NCBI GenBank assembly: GCA_027080405.1
Contig: JALWSL010000439.1
Location: 4,308 to 18,272, forward strand
DNA length: 13,965 nt
Reading direction: 5' to 3'
Source: Planctomycetaceae bacterium
GTDB taxonomy: Bacteria; Planctomycetota; Planctomycetia; Planctomycetales; Planctomycetaceae
Of this stretch, positions 7,556 through 13,965 are shown piece by piece (the first letter of the stretch is position 1; every line of letters begins with the position of its first letter). The notes under the pieces were generated by a model. It did not search any database. It saw nothing but the letters and a program-made list of their open reading frames with translations, and was not told the origin of the DNA. A program made the position numbers and the translations under genes.

Positions 7556-7613
7556 GGCTGTCGGTAGCGCCGCAGAAATTTTGATCTGCTGTTGTTTTTC
7601 AGGATAGAACGCA

Positions 7614-9077
7614 TTGCCTGCTTTTTTGATCATCCTTGCCGCTGATAACCCCGCTGCTCCTGCCGCACCAGAGCAGTCGGCTCAATGGAGTCAGTTGCCG
7701 ATGGGAGGGACATCGTTACTCATCGCTTTGCTTTTGGCGTTGGTCATTTCATTTGTCGCGGGAAGACTGATCGATGCCCTTCTCCGCAAGCGTCGTTTTG
7801 ACGACCTGTTCACTCCCCCCTGGAAACCAGCAGCGAGCGGGAAGGAAGCCGGTCAGTGGAACAGGGCTGAGTGGGACGCCACAACGATTGTCAGTTGGGC
7901 CGGTTCTGCAACCGTGATGATACTGCTGATATGGGGATATGCCCAGTACCACGGCTATTCCCACCCATTCATAGAACAGATGATGTATCTGTGTGGACAG
8001 GTGTGGATGCTGCTGTTGACCATTCTGGTCGCCCTGGGAATTGCCAAAGTCGTTGCGGGGGCAGTCCTTTCCATCTTCAACAATCAAACCGTTCGCAGGC
8101 AGCTTGAATTGTTTTGTCCTCACACTCCCCGTTCTATCGAGCTGGACGGTGCTGGAAATGAACTGGATGAAGTGCAGGAAAAAACAGGGAGCCCTCACCA
8201 CAACGACACTGCCGAAATGAATGTATCTGCTCCGATAAAAGAAGAAGCGCATCAACACGCCCCGGCTCGGGAGACCTCGCCCGTTCAAGGCGAGAGTCTG
8301 AGTGAATCTGACACTGAATCCGACGAAGCACCGTCTGTTCATTCTGCAAGCAAAACCGAACAGGAGAGTCGCACCAGCGCTGCACCAGACAGTGCGGGGG
8401 CAGAAAAAACGGAAGCATTTGCCGATACGATCGCCAGACTGGTCGGTCTTCTTGTCTATCTGATTGTCTTTCTGCCTGTCTTTATGATCGCCGCAGAAAT
8501 CTGGAGTTGGCCGGATACGAGCAACGCGATATCCGATGTTTGGGGCTGGTTGATTCCGTTGGTTGGCCTGGCTGCCATTATTCTCCTCGGCTGGTTCGCC
8601 TTGACAGCGGCGGTCATCGCGGTCATCCCGGCTTCTCAACGTCGTTCGGTCATGATTGTTACCACCGTGCTGGCGCTGGTCGTTCTCGTTGCCAGTTACA
8701 ATGCCGTGTTCGCGATCATCTTTTCTGTTGCCCTTGTCATCTTCGCCTGGATTACTCGAAACGATCTCCCGGATGCTTTGGCGGGATGGTATTTGAAGTC
8801 TCAGTCAAACCTGAGTGCCAAAACACCTTTGGGAGCCGGGAAAATTGTACGCGTCCAGCTATTGACCAGCGACATCAAAACCGTCAATGGCTCATTCCGG
8901 GTCCGCAACCGCCATGTTTTACGATGTTATCTCGATGGTACCATGATTGCGGAATCGCGCATGGTTCCGATTGATCAGGACGGGAACCCGATCATGCCAG
9001 AAAAAGGAGAATCCGCTTTCTCCAGACAGAGTCATTCCGATATGACGACCGAAGCCGGTGATCAGAATCAGGCGTAA
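7614..9077 (+). CDS. Multi-pass membrane protein with MscS-like C-terminal segment, function unknown
   Basis: This is a 487-residue protein. Helices lie at about 33-53, 91-110 and 131-153. A hydrophilic acidic linker spans about 170-265 (Ser/Glu/Asp-rich, no obvious domain), followed by helices at about 272-295, 310-338 and 346-380. Residues 400-437 (SAKTPLGAGKIVRVQLLTSD, then IKTVNGSFRVRNRHVL) resemble the beta domain that follows the pore helix in MscS-type channels, where the last part is usually a Pro-Asn motif; here it is RNR. The helix pairs also recall the conserved TM helix repeats found in MscS-related proteins. No pore helix with the Gly/Ala pattern is evident, so I do not call it a channel. 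Start: TTG at 7614 with AGGATAG about 7-9 nt upstream; the first ATG (residue 30) would cut into the lead-up to helix 1. It lies upstream of two other membrane genes on the same strand. Confidence 0.75.
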   Translation: MPAFLIILAADNPAAPAAPEQSAQWSQLPMGGTSLLIALLLALVISFVAGRLIDALLRKRRFDDLFTPPWKPAASGKEAGQWNRAEWDATTIVSWAGSATVMILLIWGYAQYHGYSHPFIEQMMYLCGQVWMLLLTILVALGIAKVVAGAVLSIFNNQTVRRQLELFCPHTPRSIELDGAGNELDEVQEKTGSPHHNDTAEMNVSAPIKEEAHQHAPARETSPVQGESLSESDTESDEAPSVHSASKTEQESRTSAAPDSAGAEKTEAFADTIARLVGLLVYLIVFLPVFMIAAEIWSWPDTSNAISDVWGWLIPLVGLAAIILLGWFALTAAVIAVIPASQRRSVMIVTTVLALVVLVASYNAVFAIIFSVALVIFAWITRNDLPDALAGWYLKSQSNLSAKTPLGAGKIVRVQLLTSDIKTVNGSFRVRNRHVLRCYLDGTMIAESRMVPIDQDGNPIMPEKGESAFSRQSHSDMTTEAGDQNQA

Positions 9078-9506
9078 ATCAAACGCAAACCAGACGTGAA
9101 CGACGGCGTGCATGTTCTTTGGGAAACTTCACAAAGCTGGTGTTTATCGTTCAAATATCGACAGACACGGGATTTTTTTGGTAATATCCGGGCGGCGACC
9201 AAACGAAAGACCTGAAAATGGCGTAATTGCAGTGAAAACGACCTCTGTACCACCAACGGTTAAAGTTAACGACGGTGCGAAAACTTTTGAAAATCCCATT
9301 TTGGTTACGGTGGCCAGAACAGATCAGCCGGGCTGGGCGTTTTCTCTGTTTTAATCTTGCGACTATCTTCCTACAATCCGCTGTGGTTTTCGGCAGCAGT
9401 CAGTACTTTCAATTTCGTTCCCGCTGTTTCCAACCGCATACCAACATAACGTGACAATGACATTCCAATTTTGCCGGGAAAATCAATGCCTCACAGGAAA
9501 AACAAT
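9078..9506. other. Intergenic region upstream of the DUF6677-like gene
   Basis: This 429-bp stretch has no convincing gene. A short palindrome CAGCC-G-GGCTG at 9325-9335 is followed by T-rich sequence, but the hairpin is too short for a firm terminator call. TACAAT at 9372-9377 could be a -10 element, with TTTTAA 17 bp upstream as a poor -35. The gap is long enough that the downstream genes are probably transcribed separately from the 487-residue protein. Confidence 0.35.
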
Positions 9507-10451
9507 ATGACACCCTCCGAGAACAGTGATCTGTTCCATTTGAAAAATCCGGGGCTGGCGGCTTTTTTGAGCTGGCTTCTTCCCGGCTTGGGACAAATGT
9601 ACCAGGGGCGGGTCTTCAAGGGGGCTTTGTTCGCTCTCTGTATTCTGGGAATGTTCTTTTGTGGCGTTCAAATGGGAGAGGGACGGCCGGTTTATTGCTA
9701 TTATGAAATCAACCCGGATCGGATGGAAAACCAGGATGGGGCAGTCAGACGGTTTCGCAATTACGGGTATATTTCCCAATTCCTGGTCGGTCTGCCTGCC
9801 CTTCCCGCCATTGTTCAGACGAAGCGATTCGATTCTCCCGACAATACAAACGAACTGGATGCTCCCGTGGATGAACAATTCGAGGGAGTCCTGCTCGGGA
9901 GTGAAGAGGGGTTACCTCAGAAGGTGATTGGTTCAATCAATCTGAAACAGGTTCCCGGGTTGAGAGGCCCGGAAATCGAAGGCCGATTTCAGGGGATCCT
10001 GCAGCCTTCTGGCGAAAAGATCGATCTGGAATTGCGTGAAAGCAACTTCAACAGCGGCCGTTCACTGGGGAGAAAAATTTCCGCAGACCCGAAGCGGTAT
10101 GTCTCGCTTGAGGTGGCGAAAGTCGTTGAAGGCCCCGAAGGATTGGGAAGTTCCCTGCAGGGAACCATCCCCAGACCGTTTTACAACTGGTATCAGGTGC
10201 CTCTGCAGGATCAGCAATTGCAGGACATGAACGCCCGATTGGGCAAACGCTGGGAACTGGCGATGGTCTTTACCTGGATGGCGGGACTGTTGAACATCCT
10301 TGTGATCTGGGATGCTTACGAAGGGCCTGCCTATGGCTACAAACCTCAAACAGCCAAAAACGATGGCGAAAATTCACCCCCCTCTTCTGAAACGGCGGAT
10401 CATCAGACCGGGCAGAAACAGACACCACCAGATGCGAAAGGTCAGGCATGA
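9507..10451 (+). CDS. TM2-like membrane protein (DUF6677-type)
   Basis: From the chosen start this is a 314-residue protein. Residues 11-53 carry the TM2-like pattern LKNPGLAAFLSWLLPGLGQM followed by YQGRVFKGALFALCILG: two short hydrophobic helices with the PGLGQ-YQGR-KG turn. A soluble, beta-rich middle part spans about 60-245. A last membrane helix follows at about 250-270 (AMVFTWMAGLLNILVIWDAYEGPAYG), then a polar Pro/Gln-rich tail. This head-and-tail arrangement matches my memory of the planctomycete family DUF6677, whose function is unknown. The start is set at the ATG with AGGA 8 nt upstream; in-frame starts at 9471 (TTG) and 9486 (ATG) have weaker sites and would add 12 or 7 residues. 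The stop overlaps the next start (ATGA), so translation of the two genes is probably coupled. Confidence 0.75.
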   Translation: MTPSENSDLFHLKNPGLAAFLSWLLPGLGQMYQGRVFKGALFALCILGMFFCGVQMGEGRPVYCYYEINPDRMENQDGAVRRFRNYGYISQFLVGLPALPAIVQTKRFDSPDNTNELDAPVDEQFEGVLLGSEEGLPQKVIGSINLKQVPGLRGPEIEGRFQGILQPSGEKIDLELRESNFNSGRSLGRKISADPKRYVSLEVAKVVEGPEGLGSSLQGTIPRPFYNWYQVPLQDQQLQDMNARLGKRWELAMVFTWMAGLLNILVIWDAYEGPAYGYKPQTAKNDGENSPPSSETADHQTGQKQTPPDAKGQA

Positions 10452-10663
10452 ATTCCCTCTTTTTACCAATGGTCACGCTGGCCCAATTGCCGATTCTGTA
10501 CTACATGTTTCCGCTGACTGCTGCCATTTCACTCGTTTACAGTGCAACCCGCTACGAAGAACCGACAGCGATTCTCAAAAAATCTTTTCGTCTGTTCATG
10601 CAGATCATTGTCTTCATGCTGGGCGTTCTCCTGCTCGTGTACCTGCTTTCCTACAAGCTGTGA
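10448..10663 (+). CDS. Small two-helix membrane protein coupled to the DUF6677-like gene
   Basis: This is a 71-residue protein with two hydrophobic segments, about 7-32 and 49-68, joined by a short charged stretch (ATRYEEPTAILKKS). The ATG overlaps the previous stop in an ATGA junction, the arrangement used for translational coupling, which is the main reason to accept it as a real gene despite its size. I recognise no family. The coupling and the shared membrane location suggest that it works with the TM2-like protein, perhaps as a subunit. That is inference. Confidence 0.72.
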   Translation: MNSLFLPMVTLAQLPILYYMFPLTAAISLVYSATRYEEPTAILKKSFRLFMQIIVFMLGVLLLVYLLSYKL

Positions 10664-10871
10664 GGCCCCTGACAGCGCAACCAACTCTGACCAGGGCAAC
10701 CAAGAAAGCGCCACCGACCAGCACCGTTTATCAATGTGCACCGTTCTCCAATTTGTGCCGCCCCAACAGGCTGCGAGCCTTCAGTCATTTGCAATAGCAA
10801 AAGGGGCGATGAAGAACCGGAGAGCAGGACAGATCAAAGCATGGCTCATTCGCTTTCACCTGAGAGCACAT

Positions 10872-11180
10872 TCAACTGGTGACGTAGGAATCGAACACGC
10901 GTACCTTTTCCCAGTTCTCCTTGTTTTGTGCGATGAATGTCAGATGGTCGTCATTTGACTGGTAGGCGTCGTGTGCCTGTTTATCCTCGAAATAGACATG
11001 CAACGAGACATCGTAATCGCGATCATTGACGGGGCGCTGAAATTCTTCGCCGACCGTTCCCGCGGCGAAAAAAAGAACGCCCGGGTGTTCTTTCAGGTAA
11101 CGATGGCACTGATCCACCAACTTCTGTTTCGCCTGTTCCGTGTTCTCTTTCAATGTGAAATAGACAATGTGCGCCAGCAT
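10872..11180 (-). CDS. Dabb (stress-responsive A/B barrel) domain protein
   Basis: This is a 102-residue cytoplasmic protein that is a single Dabb domain from end to end. It opens with MLAHIVYFTLKENTEQAKQK, has HPGVLFFAAG (32-41), RPVNDRDYDVSLHVYFED (49-66) and HDAYQ (70-74), and closes with NWEKVRVFDSYV. The domain is a dimeric ferredoxin-like alpha/beta barrel; members include olivetolic acid cyclase and stress proteins, but most bacterial copies have no known substrate. Start: the ATG at 11178-11180 matches the domain start and has GAGG 11 nt upstream. An in-frame extension to 11270 reads through a 15-bp repeat and is not likely to be translated. The gene stands alone, divergent from fabI, with no operon partner. 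Confidence 0.85.
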   Translation of the reverse strand: MLAHIVYFTLKENTEQAKQKLVDQCHRYLKEHPGVLFFAAGTVGEEFQRPVNDRDYDVSLHVYFEDKQAHDAYQSNDDHLTFIAQNKENWEKVRVFDSYVTS

Positions 11181-11196
11181 AAAATCGGTTTCCTCT

Positions 11197-11226
11197 TTGT
11201 ATTTATTCAGATTGTATTTATTCAGA
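11197..11226 (-). repeat. Perfect 15-bp tandem duplication in the Dabb gene leader
   Basis: TTGTATTTATTCAGA occurs twice without a gap (11197-11211 and 11212-11226). On the coding (minus) strand each copy gives AATACAA, so the distal copy reads TACAAT and the proximal one TACAAA, both like a -10 element. The duplication lies 17-46 nt before the ATG, so it may affect the promoter or leader. Confidence 0.92.
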
Positions 11227-11569
11227 ATTCCTGGACAGAAACAGAACTCGGTTCGAGAATGCGCCTGCATCGGTATGCTTCACATGAGAGGTAAAAGCGG
11301 GAAGCGCAACTACCAATCGCATCGTGCCGCTCTCTACGCCGCCCCGTCGACTGCTTCGCCGTATCATGGCCGCTTTATCATAAATGTTCAATCATGCCGG
11401 GAGAAACTTCTGGCGGACAGCGTCTATCCGTTTCGCTGGCGATGATTTTCCGGGATTGCCAATTAATCATTTGGTCATTCCGGGCGGGTTGAATGAAAGG
11501 TCGAAGAAAGATACTCTGGGGCGAAATGAGAGAGCCAGCGTGTACCATTAGCAAGGTGTGTCAATATAT

Positions 11570-11601
11570 TGTTTCTGTGGGATACTGTTTCTGTGGAGAA
11601 A
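11570..11601. repeat. Partial 16-bp tandem duplication upstream of fabI
   Basis: TGTTTCTGTGG occurs at 11570-11580 and 11586-11596, with a 16-bp period; the last five bases of each unit differ. It lies about 90-120 bp before the fabI start. No role is evident. Confidence 0.6.
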
Positions 11602-11687
11602 ATCGCAGTCTGTCTGGCAGAGATGGGATTTCACGAGCGGTGCAGGGGCTTGAAGATCGGTTTTTAGAAGAATCGGGAGATTGAATT

Positions 11688-12497
11688 ATGGGGCTGTTTA
11701 CCGGCAAAAAGGGGTTGGTCTTTGGCATTGCCAACGACTACAGCATCGCCTGGGCCATCACACAGGAGTTGAGAGCGGAAGGGGCCGAGATGGCATTCAC
11801 TCACCTTCCCGACAAGGAACCGTCGCGACCACGCATGGAACGCAGGCTCCGCAAACTTGTTGACGACTTCGCAGTTTTCTGTATGCCCTGCGATGTCCAG
11901 AACGATGATCATCTCGATGCCGTTTTCGCAAAAGCGAAAGAAGAATTTGGCGAGATCGATTTCGTGCTGCACTCGATCGCCTATGCACCGATGGAAGATT
12001 TGAAGTGTCCCGTCAGGGACGTTTCCAGAGAAGGCTTCAAAATGGCAATGGAAATCAGCTGCTACAGCCTGATCTCGTTGGCCAATCGAGCCCGCCAAAT
12101 CCTGGCACCGGGAGGGAATATTCTCACACTGACCTATCTGGGGGGTGAGAAAGTGATGCCCGGTTACAACCTGATGGGGGTTTGCAAATCTGCCCTGGAA
12201 CAGGCTGTGGAATATCTGGCTTATGATTTGGGAACAGAAGGCTTCCGTGTCAACGCGTTGAGTGCAGGGCCTTTGAAAACGCTCAGTTCTTCCGCGGTTG
12301 GAGAATTTGACCTGATGGTCAAGCTGTACAATCACTTTTCTCCCCTGCGTCGCAATATCACGCCGGCAGAAGTCGGGAAGGCAGGAGCCTTCCTGTTAAG
12401 CGATGCGGCCAGTGGCATATCGGGAGAAAACCTGCATGTTGACGCCGGCTATCACATTATGGGAGGCCCTCCTCCCGATGCCCCGATCAAGTGGTAA
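11688..12497 (+). CDS. fabI: Enoyl-[acyl-carrier-protein] reductase FabI
   Basis: This is a 269-residue cytoplasmic enzyme of the short-chain dehydrogenase superfamily. It catalyses the last, NAD(P)H-dependent reduction in each round of fatty acid elongation, turning enoyl-ACP into acyl-ACP. The cofactor-binding start is [18 protein letters not shown] (8-25), the FabI form of the Rossmann glycine motif. [11 protein letters not shown] lies at 95-105. The catalytic set is Y150 in TYLGGE, Y160 in MPGYN and K167, giving the FabI spacing Y-x6-[25 protein letters not shown] near the end is also typical. Length is normal. The position equal to E. coli Gly93 is Ala98, as in several other FabI proteins. 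Start: ATG with GGGAGA 7 nt upstream. It is transcribed alone, and no other fatty acid gene is next to it. Confidence 0.95.
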   Translation: MGLFTGKKGLVFGIANDYSIAWAITQELRAEGAEMAFTHLPDKEPSRPRMERRLRKLVDDFAVFCMPCDVQNDDHLDAVFAKAKEEFGEIDFVLHSIAYAPMEDLKCPVRDVSREGFKMAMEISCYSLISLANRARQILAPGGNILTLTYLGGEKVMPGYNLMGVCKSALEQAVEYLAYDLGTEGFRVNALSAGPLKTLSSSAVGEFDLMVKLYNHFSPLRRNITPAEVGKAGAFLLSDAASGISGENLHVDAGYHIMGGPPPDAPIKW

Positions 12498-12500
12498 ATC

Positions 12501-12538
12501 ATCAGGCAGACCGATCGCATCGGTCGCACACCCCTGAT
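12501..12538 (+). terminator. Nested stem-loop after fabI, possible terminator
   Basis: The inner stem GACCGAT-CGC-ATCGGTC (12509-12525) is a perfect 7-bp hairpin. An outer stem ATCAGG (12501-12506) with CCTGAT (12533-12538) encloses it. It begins four bases after the fabI stop. There is no U run, so it may instead protect the 3' end or act with Rho. Confidence 0.35.
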
Positions 12539-12672
12539 AGCTGTTTCGTTGCATCTTGGCACGTCCGGCTGCCTCGGTTTGTGCAGCATTTTATCACGGT
12601 AAGTTTTTTACCCCGATCTTGTCTCGGCCAAAATAGAAGCGGGCACACCGGGGTTTTTCCGATGCGACGATC

Positions 12673-12696
12673 TGCACAATTTATGTGCAATTGACA
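12673..12696 (+). promoter_or_regulatory. Operator-like inverted repeat next to a -35 element
   Basis: TGCACA-ATTTA-TGTGCA (12673-12689) is a perfect 6-bp inverted repeat with a 5-bp spacer, the form of a dimeric regulator site. One base later comes TTGACA (12691-12696), a perfect sigma70 -35 hexamer. The expected -10 region has no good match, so the promoter is uncertain. It would drive the FAH-family gene with a leader of more than 100 nt. Confidence 0.38.
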
Positions 12697-12839
12697 GCGA
12701 ATTTGCTGCGAATCTGCCTATTGTTTCCCTCGAGTGATTTTGAACAGAATGAAAGAGAATACGGGACAGCTGAAATTGATGCTTCCCGGTCAATCGATCC
12801 CCCGGCTTTAAGCGGACTTCAACCGGAGAGAACAAGACC

Positions 12840-13709
12840 ATGAAACTTGCGATGTTACAAACGGAAACGGGCCTCAAACCGGCGGGAGTCGATGAACGGG
12901 ATAACGAGATTCGTTTTGTCGATTTATGTGCTGTCGATGGCGACCTGCCCGGTTCGCTTCACGATATCCTGAAACAACCGGGGGGACTTCAACAGGCCGA
13001 AGCAGCAATGAAAGCCGGGCTGGAGAAAGAGGTGTTTATTTCTGGTCAGTTGCAAGCGCCAATTGCCGCTCCGGAAAAAGTTCTCTGTATCGGCTTGAAC
13101 TACCGGGAACATGCCCGCGAGACAAATTCGGAAATACCGAGTGAACCGGTCTGCTTCGGAAAATACGCCAACACGATTGGCGGGCCAGGTTCTCCTGTCG
13201 TACTGCCATCCGTTTCGCAGGAAGTTGACTACGAGGCGGAACTGGTCGTGGTCATCGGAAAACCGGCGAAAAATGTCTCTGAACAGAACGCTCTCGATTA
13301 TGTCGCCAGCTATACCGTTGGTAATGATGTCTCCGCCCGCGATTGGCAAAAAGGACGACCAGGCGGACAATGGATGCTGGGAAAAACCCCCGACACGTTT
13401 GCTCCGATTGGCCCTTATCTGGTCACCAGTGATGAAGTGGGAAACCCCCATCAGTTGGCAATTTCCCTGACCCTCAATGGCGAAACCATGCAGGATAGTT
13501 CAACGTCAGATCTGATTTTCGGTATCGAACGCATTATCGCCCATTTGACACAGTTGATGACACTCCAGCCGGGCGACCTCATTTTCACTGGAACTCCCCC
13601 CGGCGTCGGCGTTGCCCGTACTCCACAGGTCTTTCTCAAACCGGGAGACCAGGTTGATGTCACGATCGAAAAACTGGGGACGCTGAGCAACCCGGTTGTC
13701 GGTTCCTGA
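12840..13709 (+). CDS. Fumarylacetoacetate hydrolase (FAH) family protein
   Basis: This is a 289-residue cytoplasmic enzyme with the small N-terminal region and the C-terminal FAH fold at about 75-288. Landmarks: [20 protein letters not shown] (85-104) with H91 in the usual catalytic spot; the metal ligands E132 and E134 in [13 protein letters not shown]163 in [11 protein letters not shown]182 in [13 protein letters not shown]; and FTGTPPGVG (249-257). Family members cleave or decarboxylate 1,3-diketo acids, for example in aromatic acid or sugar acid breakdown; others are oxaloacetate decarboxylases or acylpyruvases. The metal site appears complete, so it should be active, but the substrate cannot be told from sequence alone. 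No aromatic degradation gene is nearby. Start: ATG with GGAG 11 nt upstream. It converges on purN with a 39-bp gap. Confidence 0.9.
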   Translation: MKLAMLQTETGLKPAGVDERDNEIRFVDLCAVDGDLPGSLHDILKQPGGLQQAEAAMKAGLEKEVFISGQLQAPIAAPEKVLCIGLNYREHARETNSEIPSEPVCFGKYANTIGGPGSPVVLPSVSQEVDYEAELVVVIGKPAKNVSEQNALDYVASYTVGNDVSARDWQKGRPGGQWMLGKTPDTFAPIGPYLVTSDEVGNPHQLAISLTLNGETMQDSSTSDLIFGIERIIAHLTQLMTLQPGDLIFTGTPPGVGVARTPQVFLKPGDQVDVTIEKLGTLSNPVVGS

Positions 13710-13748
13710 AACTGGCGAGCATTGACGGGGCGGTAAGCTCTATCGCGT

Positions 13749-13965
13749 TCAGTCGGATTCGCCGGCAATCCAGACGCGTCCTTCCTGAATGGAAAGTTTT
13801 CCTTGCGCATAAAGCCGAACCGCTTCCGGATAGGCAATGCACTCCTGGGCAAACACTTTTTTGGCGATTGATTCTGGCGTATCGTCCCCGTAAACCGGAA
13901 CCGTCCGTTGCAAAATGATCGGGCCGTGATCGTATTTATTATCCGCAAAATGGACGGTGCAGCCC
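13749..13965 (-). CDS. purN: Phosphoribosylglycinamide formyltransferase PurN, C-terminal part (cut by window edge)
   Basis: The reverse strand encodes the last 71 residues, reading in from the edge as GCTVHFADNKYDHGPIILQR, followed by TVPVYGDDTPESIAKKVFAQ and ECIAYPEAVRLYAQGKLSIQ. The TVHF-D-YDHGPII motif is typical of PurN, where the Asp in this region is part of the catalytic site with the upstream Asn and His. PurN transfers a formyl group from 10-formyl-tetrahydrofolate to GAR in purine synthesis. The N-terminal substrate-binding part is outside the window. The C-terminus ends shortly after the last helix, RVWIAGESD, which is normal. The gene converges with the FAH-family gene, and I see no terminator between them. 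Confidence 0.88.
   Translation of the reverse strand, partial: GCTVHFADNKYDHGPIILQRTVPVYGDDTPESIAKKVFAQECIAYPEAVRLYAQGKLSIQEGRVWIAGESD

Larger units (their letters stand above)
11181..11687. other. Divergent intergenic region between the Dabb gene and fabI
   Basis: This 507-bp stretch has no convincing gene. It holds a 15-bp tandem duplication just ahead of the Dabb start (11197-11226) and a weaker 16-bp one ahead of fabI (11570-11601). TATATT at 11565-11570 could be a fabI -10 element but lacks a good -35. FabI has a clear ribosome-binding site, GGGAGA at 11675-11680, 7 nt before its ATG. Confidence 0.4.
12498..12839. other. Intergenic region between fabI and the FAH-family gene
   Basis: This 342-bp stretch has no gene. 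It starts with a nested stem-loop (12501-12538) directly after fabI. ACCCCG (12610-12615) could pair with CGGGG-TTTTT (12649-12658) across a 33-nt loop, a weak terminator candidate. An operator-like inverted repeat and a consensus -35 hexamer follow at 12673-12696. The rest, to the FAH ribosome-binding site, shows nothing recognisable. Confidence 0.45.

Noticed and set aside
9112..9354. Plus-strand open frame of 80 codons between two membrane genes
   Set aside because: No ribosome-binding site, no family resemblance and no coupling to either neighbour.
11493..11684. Plus-strand open frame of 63 codons ending just before fabI
   Set aside because: It includes the short tandem repeat, has no recognisable domain and a weak start region; the close spacing to fabI alone is not enough.

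Overview
The window looks like chromosomal DNA of a Planctomycetota bacterium, probably from the Planctomycetales. The reasons are a BBP7-like outer-membrane barrel with a proline/glutamine-rich N-terminus, a TM2-like protein resembling the planctomycete DUF6677 family, an HD-GYP-type protein with the planctomycete N-terminal layout, and a Dabb protein of the kind common in that phylum. Base composition is moderate and coding density is low, with several intergenic gaps of 300-500 bp. This placement is an inference from family content; there is no rRNA or other marker to confirm it. I see no mobile element, CRISPR array, rRNA or tRNA.

Left part (1-2500) is signalling. A stand-alone CheY-like receiver (cut by the window edge) and a CheX-type phosphatase lie on the minus strand, apparently as one operon. 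They are divergent from a plus-strand HD-GYP-type protein whose active site lacks several canonical residues. A perfect hairpin with A and T runs on its two sides (2454-2493) ends this gene and the convergent one.

Middle part (2570-7345) holds cell-surface and sugar-acid genes. On the minus strand are a secreted BBP7-like barrel with two polyasparagine tracts (16 and 12 Asn) and a single-chain altronate-dehydratase-family enzyme (UxaA-like). A DUF817 integral membrane protein diverges from the latter.

The next part (7614-10663) is a plus-strand run of three membrane proteins of unknown role: a 487-residue multi-pass protein with a C-terminal stretch that resembles an MscS beta domain, a TM2-like/DUF6677 protein, and a 71-residue two-helix protein that overlaps it by four bases (ATGA).

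The right part (10872-13965) is metabolic: a small Dabb-domain protein (minus), the enoyl-ACP reductase FabI (plus), a fumarylacetoacetate-hydrolase-family enzyme (plus), and the C-terminal end of PurN (minus, cut by the window edge).

The genes do not form one pathway. Apart from cheX/receiver and the ATGA-coupled pair, most look individually transcribed. No complete novel system is evident. The most notable signals are the degenerate HD-GYP next to CheX and a receiver, the two asparagine tracts that share an identical 26-nt block, the three-gene membrane cluster of unknown function, and several 10-18 bp tandem duplications confined to intergenic DNA, one of which duplicates a stop codon in frame.
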